In this document: piece after piece, positions 38,639-51,400 of the stretch
Layout of the letters: every line of letters begins with the position of its first letter
How positions within the stretch are numbered: position 1 is the stretch's first letter
Assembly: GCA_948099385.1 (NCBI GenBank)
Contig: CANUEZ040000029.1
Span: forward strand, 899,501-963,500
Origin: Fasciola hepatica
Lineage: Eukaryota > Platyhelminthes > Trematoda > Plagiorchiida > Fasciolidae
Direction: 5' to 3'
DNA: 64,000 nucleotides
Notes under the pieces: generated by a model
Database searches by the model: none
Seen by the model: only the letters and a program-made list of their open reading frames with translations
What the model was told of the DNA's origin: nothing
Program-made: the position numbers and the translations under genes

Positions 38639-38867
38639 AGAATAATACGCAGGGTGTACAGATACGGGTTGGTTTTTCCGTTTCCATACGATTGTCGAAT
38701 TGTGCCGAAATGAAAAACGGGGACAATATTTCGGTCCTGGTGAACGGTGATTTGGGCGGGGAACCGGTATCTTCTACGATCGCAATTCCAGTCTATCGGA
38801 AAGCAGATACGGAAAAAGTGGACTTGAAATTAAAAATGATGGCAAATTGTTCGGATGTCTATCCGGG
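38639..38867 (+). CDS. gene A exon 7
   Basis: Residues 390-464, sharing codons 389 and 465 with its neighbours. Acceptor TTTTTCAG, donor GTACGT, phase 1 in and 2 out. V-Q-I-R-V-G-F-S-V-S-I near its start resembles the first strands of the modules in exons 6 and 8. Sequons N-N-T, N-I-S, N-C-S. Confidence 0.85.
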
Positions 38868-39751
38868 GTACGTTGAGATCAGCATAGAAAAAGCTCAGCT
38901 GTTCCTTAACATTTGTTATGGAATAAAATTCAGAAAGATGAGAAAAGTACTCAGTGACCAATCCGGCCCCATTTTAGTCGTATTGACATGCACGTGGATA
39001 ACAATGAATGATAATGATAAAATTAAAATACTAACACCAGTCAAACAGTGCCAACAACACGAAAGCCTTAAGTATTTCAGCGATAGCAGCGGTATTCAGT
39101 AACACGACACCGACGAGATCTGATACTGAAACCTACCTAGTCAAACTGAATGGTTTAGGGTTACGGACTGTTTTATGAATGAGCCATACGCTAGGCTGCA
39201 AGACTTAATCAGCGGGCCATGTCAGAATTCGGTGGAAGGTTGAAACCATGGTGTCACAAAAGATTATACAAACGAGGCCTCAAGCTGGATACCACCCAAA
39301 TGATGATGAGTTTCACTTCTTTTTCGAAAGATCTTTTAAACCGAAATTTAGAGGTTTATTAAGTAGATAAAAGAAATAGATAAATAAATATATGAAACGT
39401 AGAAAAAGCCAACAAGTCACTGTTGGACGGAATATTTTGCGTGAGCTTTCTTTGCCTAATGTATAAACACCCTACATCTACCAGTTAATATCGTTATTCA
39501 GGGATTGGAAAAATGACACTGGATAACTGTAGGATGCCACCAAGTTATATGACGCATGGGTGAACTTATTCCAACTGTAAACGTATGTAATTCTGTGCAT
39601 AGCATGTCGATCACTTTTACAAAACCTTATACTGGAAATGTATCACCAATTTTCCGTGGGTTGATGAATCATGTATGTGCCTGCTACGGTTCTTCGTTGG
39701 CTATGAAAGTTATTTAGCAACAAAAAACACCTATCTATTTACTGCATTCAG

Positions 39752-39926
39752 TGATACGGTTGATATCAGTGCAACCATTTCACACTCAAGCCAATCAAAG
39801 GAGGAGTGTGATTCCATTACAATGGTTCTCCACAATGGACCCTGGGTTTCTAAGGTAGACTTGACAAGCAACGGATCTGAGGTACTATGGAACGACAACA
39901 GTGATATCCGTCTGTTTGTACAGCAC
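39752..39926 (+). CDS. gene A exon 8
   Basis: Residues 466-523. Acceptor GCATTCAG, donor GTGAGT, phase 2 in and 0 out. Begins D-T-V-D-I-S-A-T-I-S-H-S-S, another strand start of the repeated beta module type. One sequon (N-G-S). The following intron of 3.3 kb holds a gypsy remnant. Confidence 0.85.
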
Positions 39927-41629
39927 GTGAGTCCGCATCTAAATATCATTTATTTAAAGTATAAGTCGAAAGTGCTTCTCACAAGACACATCTTACTTTT
40001 ATCAATACGACAGCCTAATGTTTCACTTTTTTCGGTAGAACACTCAGTGGTCCTCTTCCCTAACGAGTTTCATTGACAAAGATGACTTGACCTTGGGGAT
40101 GCACATAACCGGAACTTTGATGACTGAAATCAACTGTATTAAAAATTACTGAGTTTATCTAGGTTATACTATGGAAAATTTGGTTGAAAAATTGCTGATT
40201 GATCAAAACGTCAGCCGGCCACGAAACTTATTTAAAAATCAATTGGTTTTCAAAAAGGTATGAATAAATGGTCATCAAGCCAATGCCTAAATGATGAAGC
40301 CGCGGCACGAGACATTACGATTTTGATTCAGTGCAAAACCCAACAAGCTAATTCTCGTTTCATTGAAAACACTCGGTCTGTCAAGCTTGCAGATATGATA
40401 AAAATGTGAACTGGTCACTGATTCGTAAACCGATGAAAAGCTAGTTATGTAGATCTCCCGGAAGTATTCACGTTAAAGTGGTCGTGTAACTTGAGTACAG
40501 TAGAACTTGAAGTGTTATCCAGCACACAGGAATATGCAACTGCATTCAACCACGGCCACGCTTTCCTTGGGAATTATCGGAGCCACAACCGACAAACCAA
40601 AACTTGTTTAACCTTGTTCTGGATTGACGGAGTGAACGGTGAACATCAACACAGACCAAAACGAACATAACAGTTTAGTCTTTTCAAGAACGATCATATG
40701 CTGGCCTCTAAGAATGAATAAAAATGCATGTATTGTCCTACTTTCGTGTGAGAGCTCCGGAGACCTCATGATAGGCATCTCGCATTAGGGTGGTGATAAG
40801 CAGAGTAAGCAAAAGACATTTAAGGGAGTTATGAATTGCTGACTGATGCAAATCAAATTCCAATCCACAAACGACATGTTCCTCAAGAGTATCAATAATA
40901 AAGTGTTTAGCTCAACCCTGGTGAAGTCTTTCCTACTTCTACTCTAATAATGTGATTTTGCTTGTTACAAGTTTATTCGAAAAACCGGTTTGATTCTGAA
41001 TTTGTGAACAATTACCGTGACAGCAGTGTGAACTCGTAAAGAAGTTGGCAGGGTTCTTTGTTGTATTTTGCATACCAATGGGTTTGGTTTGATTATCCAT
41101 GAAGTATCGAAAGAAATGCGTGATTAGCCGAGGTATTTACATTTTTGTTATAAGGATGGATTTTCTTCATGTACCGGTCACACAACGACTGAAATGTTGT
41201 TTCTCATATGAAAAGCTCATTTGAATTCCAACAGTCCGAGCTCCATTTTGTCTCAAAGAAAAATCCATTTGTCCGTTAAAATTGGTTTCAAGTCATTGCT
41301 CATGAATAGTCGGAATACCACAACAGTAACTAATTGGAAAAGACGAATGATCACAAGTGGTTTTCACCCAAGCCGTTCAAATGGATTACAGTGTTTGTAC
41401 CTTTACCTCCAAGGCAAAAATTGCCCGAAAAAAAATATTTCGGTGTCATCAGACCATAACGCGGAGAACAAGGGTTAGAATTCTCGACCTGTGAACTCAG
41501 TAGTGAAAATGTATGACTTCTCGACTGCGTTTCCACCTATCAAGCTTGAGACTCCAAGTAACGGCTTATTATTTCATAATATTTCCTGCATCACTTATTA
41601 CATATAAACACATACATGTTATGTGTATA

Positions 41630-42330
41630 CTCTTGAATACGTCGAAGGGTTCATTTACGGTGCCTGAATTTGAGTTGCTGAGTCATGTAATATCAGTCGA
41701 GGGGGTTCGCCAGAAAGATGACAATGTTCACTCGGTCATGAAATGTCCAACACTACTAATCTTGGATCAAGTAGAACATTTTCTAGGATTATTTCCCAAT
41801 ATTTCTATGATCTTAGGAATTTACCAACAGCTTCAAAACTCTTGAGTCTCATGAGGTTAAATGAGGAATATGTTTGGAGTTCGTCGCACCATGAGGCTTT
41901 GGATTCGATTCGCATCATGGTATCCACTGCACCGACGATACCGATCTTTACCGACCACCCTGAAACATTTATTTTGACTGACACTTCAGACGTCGGCCTG
42001 AGGGCTGTATCATCTCCGATTCGTAACGGTGACGACAGAGTAGTTGCGTATGCACCACGCTCCTTGTCAGCAGCTGACAGCAGGAAATCCACAAGCGAAA
42101 AAGAAGCTCTCGCTCGCTAGTGGTCTGTCGAAAAATGGCATTCGTAATTGTTTGGGCGCTCATCCGCGCTGTGCACCGATCACTCAGTGCTTATTAGTCC
42201 CTGACTAGTGATAAGAAAGACCACAAACCATTAGAAATCAGTCCCTGGTACACTAGACCCCTCAACTATGACTGCAAAATACAGTTTACTCCGGGGTTCT
42301 GAAATCAAGTGGCTGACGTACTCTCATGTC
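41630..42330 (+). mobile_element. Ty3/gypsy pol remnant (RT thumb and RNase H)
   Basis: Inside intron 8 of gene A, same strand. Across two frames the translation gives the end of a gypsy RT (F-E-L-L-S-H-V-I-S-V-E-G-V; then F-L-G-L-F-P) and the connection and RNase H start (I-L-T-D-T-S-D-V-G-L-R-A-V, then S-L-S-A-A-D-S-R-K-S-T-S-E-K-E-A-L-A, T-D-H-S and a decayed F-T-P-G-S-E-I-K-W region). Stops and frameshifts are present and no LTR, integrase or gag is visible. Dead fragment. Confidence 0.8.
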
Positions 42331-43235
42331 TCCTAGTGACCAGGTCAAATAAAATTGAGGATATCAAAGAGAATAATATTACTTCGGCTTTGGAAAGCCG
42401 TCAATGTATCACGATGGCCAAACGGTAGTTCAAGAAACATTCTGATTCATAGAGTCGTCATGGCAAAAATAACGATCATTTCCGGGTAGAGGATTAAGAA
42501 GAATGTGGTTTCCAGTCGACGTTTACCAGTCGGGTGATTAGGATCACAGTAAACTGTCCGCATCTTACTCCAGGTATGTCGGATACTACGATACCTGTAA
42601 GAACTCACATTCAGAATTCGACGCTAATAGTATAATGTATCGATAGTATTCATTTGCTTTACCTTTTTCTATTAAAGAGGGGCTTTGTTCCTCACCATAC
42701 AACCACTCATATTATAACTACAATTAATCCTCATTCCTATCTATGCTCCTGTTTGCACTTTTCCTTGTTCCACATACTGCATGCATCTTATGAATGCGTT
42801 TTCAACAAAAGCATTAGGACCGAGGTTGTGATGCTAATTCGTGTGTCATGATTTACTTCCCATCTCGTTTGCTTTGAATTCGCACGTGCGATGCCTGACC
42901 ATACCACGCTCTGTGTTACCCTTTATTACCAATCACACACAGCCAGCTCCGCGCGTGACTGATATTGACTAACCGCTTTCGTCCGATTGACATGTGCTTA
43001 CGCTTGCGCTTGCCAAACGTCCATACAGAATCCAAGTTCTGCCGTGCATATGCACTTATTTCCATTCACTGAGTCTTGGATACAAAAAATTAAGTAACAC
43101 GAATTCCAACACATTGATTATTAAATTAGTGTGAATGACAAACTTAAGTTAAAGACCAGATTTGATTGGACAGAACGAGAGTATATTATTCTGGGTCAGA
43201 TGAAATCATGCATACCTACTATTTCCCAATTTTAG

Positions 43236-43437
43236 ACCTCAAGGTTATACTTTGAGCGTGAGATGTTCGTATCTGCTAGGGTACAATTTGCGAAGGAATT
43301 CAGATTGCCGAATAACGCCAAATTGAAACTTATCTCGTTCACGCTGGAAGTAGATTGCAATTTGATGTCGAGTGTTCGAGGAAATATCACCGTGCCATCA
43401 TACACCACAGCGAATGTGGTGCTACACAGATCACGTG
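43236..43437 (+). CDS. gene A exon 9
   Basis: Residues 524-590 plus one base of Val591. Acceptor CAATTTTAG, donor GTAAGT, phase 0 in and 1 out. F-V-S-A-R-V-Q-F-A-K and L-K-L-I-S-F-T-L-E-V-D-C suggest alternating beta strands. One sequon (N-I-T). Confidence 0.85.
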
Positions 43438-43960
43438 GTAAGTTATCGACAGTGGCAATTCTAACACACAGTCGACATATGTGTAACGTTACATTACTGT
43501 ATACATTGACGTTTATTCATGAATACGCTCAAAAGTCATTGTATATTAGTTGTGATATTTTTCGGGATTTGTGTCCAAAACACGATGGATGACAGCTTGG
43601 GCTTAGTTATTTTAGACATGAGCTTGACAGGGAACATCACCTAACACTGAGTTAGTGTTTGTCAAATGTGCTCCTAATGAAGCAGTTGGTAAAGAAATAT
43701 ATACCAGGATCTCATTTTGCGTTATGTAAAACTGAGCTACACTGTATTTTTCACGGAAAGACCAACGCGAGATAACCAAACCGTGAAAAATGTTCTTCAT
43801 TGTCCACATTCAACTTGCTGAAGAAATTAAAGGAACGTAGATCATTTATAGGGAATCAAATGGAACTTCTCACGAATGTAAACTGTTTTCTCTTCTGATA
43901 AATCAGATGCATATACGAACCTCATTGCTCCATCATTCGGTCCCATCACTGATTGCCGAG

Positions 43961-44169
43961 TCAGGACATGGACGATCGACATGTTCATAACACCTCGAAG
44001 CCAACACAGACAAAATCCCGAAGTCCATGTACCACATATCAACCTCGACGTGGGTGTACTGAGCACTTTCTATTACGTTCGCATCAATCTTACAACAACT
44101 AATTCAATAACCTTCAGAAGTCAAATTTTGATGACAACGGACGGCCGATCATACACACCGGTCGAAGAG
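43961..44169 (+). CDS. gene A exon 10
   Basis: Residues 592-660. Acceptor ATTGCCGAG, donor GTAATC, phase 1 in and 0 out. The splice sites are weaker than elsewhere, but this frame is open throughout and both phases fit the neighbours exactly. Sequence includes F-Y-Y-V-R-I-N-L-T-T-T (one sequon) and F-R-S-Q-I-L-M-T-T-D-G. Confidence 0.65.
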
Positions 44170-44690
44170 GTAATCATCTCCCTATCTGTATTGACATCTA
44201 CAAGCCAAATAGACCTGCATTGCTTAAGTGAATTTGAACCTAACCTGAATCTCTTCCGGTAAACAACACAAACTGTCACAATTCTACACTACATGCATGT
44301 GTTAACAAAGATATAAATTTAGTTTATCTACATCTATTCAATTCGTAGTGAACAAACAAGTTCACTGCTTCAGTCAGTTTCTGGCTCCAGAAGTGATTTG
44401 ATGAAGTGAATACAGTCGCGAGTAATCTGATCGACAATTATATATTTTGACTTACAACTTGGCTACTTTCAGTAAGAATGGTAATTCACCGATTGATTTC
44501 AGCACCGTCTGAGATTATCCGGTGAGAGTGCAAGTTATGTCCTTTGCGAAGCATAAATCGGTTGAGTATTCAGCTTTGTGCTACTTTTCCGTTCATTTTA
44601 AGCAGGGAAAGGAAATTCACAAACTTCGTTAAATCACATGGAGTTCAACTCGTTCACTCCTTCGGGAAAACCCTTTTCTCGTTATTTTAG

Positions 44691-44859
44691 ATCAGCTTTG
44701 CCAGACATCGGAATCACTCTTACAGTTGTGTATTTACATGGCCAATCAGGGCACGTGGTTTAATTGTGGTGCCCCTTATACCGGTTGTCAAACACGAAAT
44801 CCCTACCCAAGACATTCAACTATACGGAACAGTCGACAAAAGGGACGTGTATCAATACG
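44691..44859 (+). CDS. gene A exon 11
   Basis: Residues 661-716 plus one base of Asp717. Acceptor GTTATTTTAG, donor GTGAGC, phase 0 in and 1 out. Reads I-S-F-A-R-H-R-N-H-S-Y-S-C-V-F-T-W-P with a hydrophobic patch G-L-I-V-V-P-L-I-P-V-V (683-693), too short and proline-broken for a membrane span. One sequon (N-H-S). Confidence 0.8.
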
Positions 44860-45081
44860 GTGAGCCTTACAAATATCTCATGACTGGAAAAATACCAACT
44901 TGTTTGTATCGCGTTTTCATATATCCGAACCAATCTTTGGTGTAGGTAGTTGAATGGACATTGCGTAGTTACATAGATGATTCGGACTGACAATACCGCC
45001 ATTAAAATCAATTTCGAAACGAAGGAAGTAGTATAAAGTTATCAACGGTCATAAAATGTGCCATACTTGTGTATCTTTCAG

Positions 45082-45279
45082 ATCCGTGTCAACCACCGTA
45101 CTTGATCGGGCCAGCAGGCGGTCTGACTCTGCCCGACTGGATGCTGATTTGGAAAAGGTCCTTTATTCACGTGGGGGACAAAATGGTCGTTTGCTATCCG
45201 GAAGATTCGTGGAATGATTTTCGAGCACCGAAGATGATTTGCTATTGTGCGATTGAACGAGATCCTTTGGTTGGATTTG
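45082..45279 (+). CDS. gene A exon 12
   Basis: Residues 717-782 plus one base of Asp783. Acceptor ATCTTTCAG, donor GTAAGT, phase 1 at both ends. Starts D-P-C-Q-P-P-Y-L-I-G-P; contains D-W-M-L-I-W-K and four cysteines (C-Y-P-E and C-Y-C among them). The change of composition from exon 11 suggests a separate C-terminal domain made by exons 12-14. Confidence 0.85.
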
Positions 45280-47441
45280 GTAAGTGCGAATCGGCACAGC
45301 GATCGTTTATTTCTCCTCAAGTACTCACATCTGAGAGAAAAACCTTCCTTTGAGGTATGCTTATCAAAATAATGCAGGAGTTTTCAGGATCGATGCCAAA
45401 TAGATTGAAAACAAAATGCAGAAAACGCGATATAAAGCACCCAAAAGAAGTACGTTTCGTTCTTCGACTCACTATTATACGGATAATGCACTGTTCCACT
45501 TATCTAACTGCTTACCCACTGTTCTCGATCGCGAGGGTTTCAGAACGTGCCACGGGTCGGTTCGGAAGTTCACACGATGTGGTGGCTAGTGCAGGTGGAA
45601 TTTGCCAGATTCCCGTCCAGAAGTATAATAATTTCCATGCCAAATATTTTACACACAAATCATTGACTGATCGTTCCTAATTATCTAGGCTAACAGTTGC
45701 ACACTAATCCAGTAGATCACGTGGTACGGATAATCTAGTGACTTTTTTCTTTTCAACGCCTTGTAATCAGCATAACCGAATACATCCTAATTCTTGTATG
45801 TATAACTACCAAAGTGTTTCGGATGAATCTACGATCAATTGAATAAACGACATGACACTAATTGTGAAAAATAGCGTCTATTTTTCTAGATGATATTTCA
45901 CTTTTGGAATAGTTTAGACGTATTCCACCGGGTACATCTGCATGTTGCGAACATGGGGAAACGGTCACTCTTTTCACGGCTAGCCGTGACTCACGTGGGT
46001 TTCAACCTAATAAATAAACGACCACACACGATCAAATGCATTGCTCTAAGTTATGACACGTTTTACCCCTGGGCTTGTGTTTTTCGGTCTAAAAGGCTGC
46101 GTATACCTGTGAGCAGCACCGTGATGAGCCGAAAGTGGCCTACCGTTTACCGGATGAGATCTCCCCTAATGTAGCAAATGAACCGTACAGTTGGCCATCG
46201 GATAGTCTTGATCAAGGCTGCTGCCTTGCTGGACGCACTTAGATATACAAAAGCTAGAGGTGTATCCTCGGATAGATAGCCCTAATCCCGACTGGGCGTG
46301 CGAGTGGTACAACAACACACCATGCATAAAACCCTGATGGACCTAAGAGTATCACATCGACTATGAATTAAAAGCCCTCATCTGTGACAAGGAGCTCAAG
46401 AGCTGCGTCGATGTACAGTAGTACAATTCTCAAGTAACTATGCTTTCCAAATTTCACCTCTCATTCGGTCTCCTATTTGGTTTTAAGCAGCAAGTCCCAT
46501 CATCATCATAGTATGATTCCTCATGAAATATCACCGTTCGACCCACAATCGAAAACCGTGAACTACCCTATGTTTCACACAAAAAAGAATGATGGATAAG
46601 AAATTTACTGGACAAACTGCACGCACACTGGATGAGCATTAGTGGAGACAATCAGATGCTCAAGATTCATCGGAACATAAATTCGTCTCAGGCCAGCCAA
46701 GGCTGATCGATACGAGGTGAATTCTCATTAGTCAGAGCAATTCGGAGTAAAACGTCACTAACGTCAACATAGTAAATTTATTGGCAGGCTTAAATCTGCA
46801 GACCTGAAAACGATCGAACAGTCTTCCCGTGAGGTGTACATCTGCGTTTGTCTACGTGCATGTGCCTGATCAAAACTGGACATAACAGACTAATTGTAGC
46901 TATTTCAACCATTTACATATAGAAAGCTCAGTATTTCATTTACACATCAATTTCCTTCCGATCCAAAGAAGTTTCCTGTCCTGACAAGGACACTGCGACC
47001 ATGGGCTGAGTTATACCCTAGTGTTCGTCCTTACACTGCACTGCACGGCTGAGGCTATAACTTGTGAACACCATTATCGTTGATCCCCGTTTCAAGCTCT
47101 CAACCGAAGAAGCATTTTCCCAACTTCATTTTCAGTAAACATCGAGCTAGGATCATTGCGGTCAAAAATCAAAATGCTAATGCGAATGTGTGGCGGATTA
47201 AATCAGATTCATTGGTGATAATGTGCCATAGCACCAACAATAAAGAGATAGTTTTTGAGAACTGGACCAACAGCTGATGAGAGGAATTCATGAGTGATCG
47301 TGATACGGTTGTGTAATGCTATTCCGGTTTAGTATTGAGTTCGAACGTAGTGTTCCAGAACTTTATGGTAATATAATAACAATAATGATATAGTAGTAAA
47401 CTACATTTACATCCATCTATTGCAATCTTCTCTTCGTGCAG
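45280..47441. other. gene A intron 12
   Basis: 2.2 kb. Short open frames only; no element could be identified with confidence. Confidence 0.5.
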
Positions 47442-47702
47442 ATCTTGGAAATAGAGTTTCACAGGTCATCACATATCAAACGGAAGATAGAATTTTCATC
47501 GGAATTGGACCACAAAGACAAGATATAGTGGTTTCGCATGACCTGGAACGCTGGACAGGTTGGAGCATGTCCACCTTCCGTTACGAAACGGACGGAAAAT
47601 ATCTGCAAAATGCCACATACTTGCCATGGGAGGAAACAGACAAGTTTAATAAAAATTTGGTGGGGAAGAAATGCAGTGCCTACGCGAGTGGGGACTGGAA
47701 CT
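47442..47702 (+). CDS. gene A exon 13
   Basis: Residues 783-869 plus one base of Phe870. Acceptor TTCGTGCAG, donor GTAAGT, phase 1 at both ends. The stretch R-I-F-I-G-I-G-P (799-806) followed by V-V-S-H-D-L-E-R-W (812-820) resembles the S-x-D-x-x-x-W turn of BNR/sialidase-type propeller repeats, but only one such motif is seen, so this is only a suggestion. One sequon (N-A-T). Confidence 0.85.
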
Positions 47703-48090
47703 GTAAGTCTTCAGACAGATTTCCACAAAACAAACTAAATTTGATTTTTTTTCGTCCTCTCAATACTGGTTCCTCCCAAGCCTTACGCATGTGATAATTT
47801 CTCCAAATTGGGTGAACGGTACAATAAAAGTTTAACTTGAATCATTCATATTTTCTTAATAACCCGATCACGTTGACACAAATATACACGCTTCAAATAC
47901 CTACTCATTATTATTATACTCGAATGTTGCCCATTCTTCGAAGCAAATTTTGATCATATTGAACAGTTTCGATCAAATAACATGAAAATTCCACGATACA
48001 CTCCCCCATTTCTCAGTTGCTTTTCAAGCTAATTTCCATTCTGTGCACTTCATAGTGATACGACTTGAATCACCGTGTGCTGTAAAGCAG

Positions 48091-48116
48091 ACACACACAC
48101 ACACACACAAACACAC
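48091..48116 (+). repeat. AC dinucleotide microsatellite
   Basis: Nearly uninterrupted (AC)n in intron 13 of gene A, likely polymorphic. Confidence 0.9.
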
Positions 48117-48256
48117 TACATATTCTGTGGTCGTCGTGACAACACAAGTGATCTAGAACCGTTCAGATTACTAAGACAATACTTGAAAGTTTCAGAATAA
48201 TAAATAATTGTCAGTATTGAAGTAAACTATTTCAAAACATTCTTTTTCATCTCCAG

Positions 48257-48342
48257 TTTGCTACAGCGGAATATTTTACAAAAATAAGCAAGTCGCCTCT
48301 TGGGATGATGCCACCGACGTGAAATCGGCAACATCAAATTAA
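48257..48342 (+). CDS. gene A exon 14: C-terminus and stop
   Basis: Residues 870-897 and TAA. Acceptor ATCTCCAG, phase 1 in. Sequence starts F-C-Y-S-G-I-F-Y-K-N-K. There is no hydrophobic tail, so neither a membrane anchor nor a GPI signal is predicted; with exon 1 this implies secretion. Confidence 0.8.
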
Positions 48343-48491
48343 TCTCATGGATAAACGAAATCGAGTCAAGAAGGACTACTTCTCTATGTTCAACTTTGTG
48401 CGTCATATTGTACCCAACGTTAAAATTGATGTGATTTGTTGTCTGATTTTAATTACTCGTGATCATATGCTACATGCTGTCTTTCGTGCTC

Positions 48492-48497
48492 ATTAAA
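48492..48497 (+). terminator. possible polyadenylation signal ATTAAA of gene A
   Basis: ATTAAA 150 nt after the stop codon, in a T-rich context. It is the common variant of AATAAA and a plausible 3' end; not proven. Confidence 0.4.
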
Positions 48498-51400
48498 AGT
48501 TTGAAAACACTGAAATTTTGCAGTAATGGGAGTTCATTTTTCCGGCCCACAATTGACTGATACAAAATTTCTCTCAATAAGTCAGTAGATCAAGCTAAAT
48601 AAATGGATTATTGAAGAATGTGAACATGGAATATCACGGAATGTTAATACGTGCACAGTTACGTTCAGTCCGCATTTCAATGGCCAATTGTGTGAATATT
48701 CTCACGTCATTCGGAATGGCTTGAGGATAGCTAAGTTAGTGTTTCGACCACCGATATGTCAAGTAGGAACAAGGAAACCCCACAAGTTTCTGGAAGAGCT
48801 GATCAGTCATGACGGTTTGTTAGAATATGGGAATTTAGTCGGTGGTACGTTAGCTCAATTGTGAGGAGGTTCAGTAACATTTCTAACTGCTGTCCTACAA
48901 GGTGCGAAGTTTATCGGATAGAATCTTCTTTATGAAATGTTTTTCGCATAAGCTCTTTGATGGTGTTACCAAGCCCATTGACACATGCGACGATCTCAGA
49001 AGCAATTAGCTTGCAAGCCCATGAGGCCATGGTGGCGCGATCACGGCAAATTGTTACCCGATCCTTGGTATGTTATCGGAGTCTGGTGGGTACACGGAGA
49101 CCACAGAATAATATATCGAACTACGATTAATCAACAAGACAATCAATTCTGAATATTTTCAAACTGATCACCTTGAGAATGTTACGATGAGAGATCAGGT
49201 TCCCCGTACATGGTTAGCTGCAATCGACGATGCTATCATGAAAAATTTGTTCGTAGAATGATGTATACATGTTGAATAGATGGTTTAAAAGGAAATGCAG
49301 GTTTTGTAGTGACGATTATTACCGGTCATTTTTTGCATAAGAACCTCTGATAAGTGCATTAGAAAAACTTGACGTGCACAAGAGATGTGTATACAGTTCG
49401 AATTAGGCTTAACTTTTTGCATTACACCAACATGTCGGTGCTCAGAGGACATCCTTAGATCTCGAACTTAACATGCCTCACCGGGTGCGAAATAACTCAA
49501 ATAAATAATTCCACGATCTGTCATTCGCAATCACATTGGTGAACATTTGGGTAACTTCTCAATACTGATGCCGATTCAGTAGCTGAGCTCTTTAGGTTGA
49601 TTGTAAATTTTTGTTTTGCTTCATTTGGGCCCCTATGGGGAAAAAAATCAAAACAGTCGATCGCTTACCGGGTTATGGTTTGTTCCCGTAAAAAAAGACA
49701 TTGTCTGAATCGTGACACATCTCGTGGCTTTGATTCGAAGTAGATCGCCGAGATTCGGTTTGAGAAGCTCGGTTGTATTCTACGTGACCGATCATCATTG
49801 ACCAAGGGTTCCAGTTCCAGTGGGGGCTCGATGGCTGTGCACTGCTGATGATTTCCACCAAACTAGATGGAACAGAGCTGCACTTTGCGTGTTTCCGTGG
49901 GTTGCAAAATGAGAATTGAGTGCTCAAACTGCATGATGAAACGTTCCATAAATAAACTTCATTTTTCTTTAATTTCCATGTTGTTTTAAACAGCCATGGA
50001 AGTGTTGCTGACAAACATTTTCCATGGTAATGCATATAGAGCTTTTAAGTTCACTCTCCTTGACTCGCTAAGAAGTGTAAGATATTCACGTTACAAGAAG
50101 GTCAGAAGTAGCCTTTGAGCAAGGGCATTAGATTAACGTGTGTGTCACTTTCTCGAACGACTGATATGATTTCAAAGATGTTTGGTATAAATGTAATTAG
50201 TTAAGAGCAATTCATTCGCTGTTCATTTTGAAAGGGAACTATGCTTCATCAGGAGGGTTATCACCAACTGGAATGCAGCTTTGAGCTCAAAGGTCTGGAG
50301 GATCCTATGATGATCTTTTGACTACCACCAATTGTTGAACTCGTCCATTGTTGGTGTCTAGTTTTGATGTCTTCATAATACAGACAAAAAATTATCCTTT
50401 TCTCCTGCTGTGACAAATTCTACTGTATGGTACATCCTGTACACAGCCCGATATTCACACCTGTCACTATATGAAGATTCGCCACTTGATTCTGTCTTCG
50501 TAATTCCTCTATTAACAAAGGATTCTCCTTATATCCAAGTAAACGACAGATTCGACGGAAAGCCATGGCTTCCCGTTCATGTTCTTCAATTCCCAAAATA
50601 TTACTGGTCATTAACCCACAATGATACTACTTTGTGATATGTCGGCAACCTTCAATGAGATCAAACTTACGTTTATAATTAGTGTCCCTCAGTAGCATCT
50701 TCGTTCGATGCCTCAACAGAAACAAGGAGCAGAGATTTGTTGTGCTTGCACGGGTTTATGTCCAACATCTTGGGTGAATAAGACAGCAGAGGACTTAATA
50801 CCATCTTGTATGCAATTTAGAAACCATACGGACGTTGTATGTCAGTAGTTAGCAATGCTAGTTACTGCATTTTTTTCAACCACCTGGATGTTCCTAACAT
50901 TTATCCAAAAGGTGGCTTTACTAGCGTTTCGTACTTTCTCAGACATAGTTTCCGGAACAAGTTAATTAAACAGTTTATTTCCTAAACTCCGTAAATTTGT
51001 TCGTTATATCAGTGATTAGATAATCCGATATATCAAATTCGCTTATCCTAAGTGATATGATACAAAAGTAATCACAGAAAAACAGAGTGCACGCAATGCT
51101 ACTGGTGCACTGTGCTAATTTACCGTTGTTTCATATATCATATCCAAGTGGAGTTCACTTGTTCGCTGCTTTGGATCCCGAAATGACTCGTGACTCTGTT
51201 AGTCGGTTCAAGAGCAAAACGTATGTCAATATTTCAGAACTTTCAAAGAATAATGACCCGGTGAACAGTTGATGATCGTGCAAGAGACGTTTTTGAAATT
51301 TTCGAAGAACTCATTGAAAATCCAGAACATACGGTGGACGTGATTTCTGGTTTTTTATAGAATGGTGGCCAAACAGCACTACGTGTGTGAAAAAGGAATA

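Noticed and set aside
25137..48342. Gene A as an integrin alpha, CatSper or sarcoglycan subunit
   Set aside because: Only loose beta-strand resemblance; no FG-GAP repeats, no C-terminal membrane span and no family signature could be found.
49673..50035. 120-codon minus-strand gene
   Set aside because: No recognisable domain; serine-rich low-complexity stretches and no supporting splice sites in phase.
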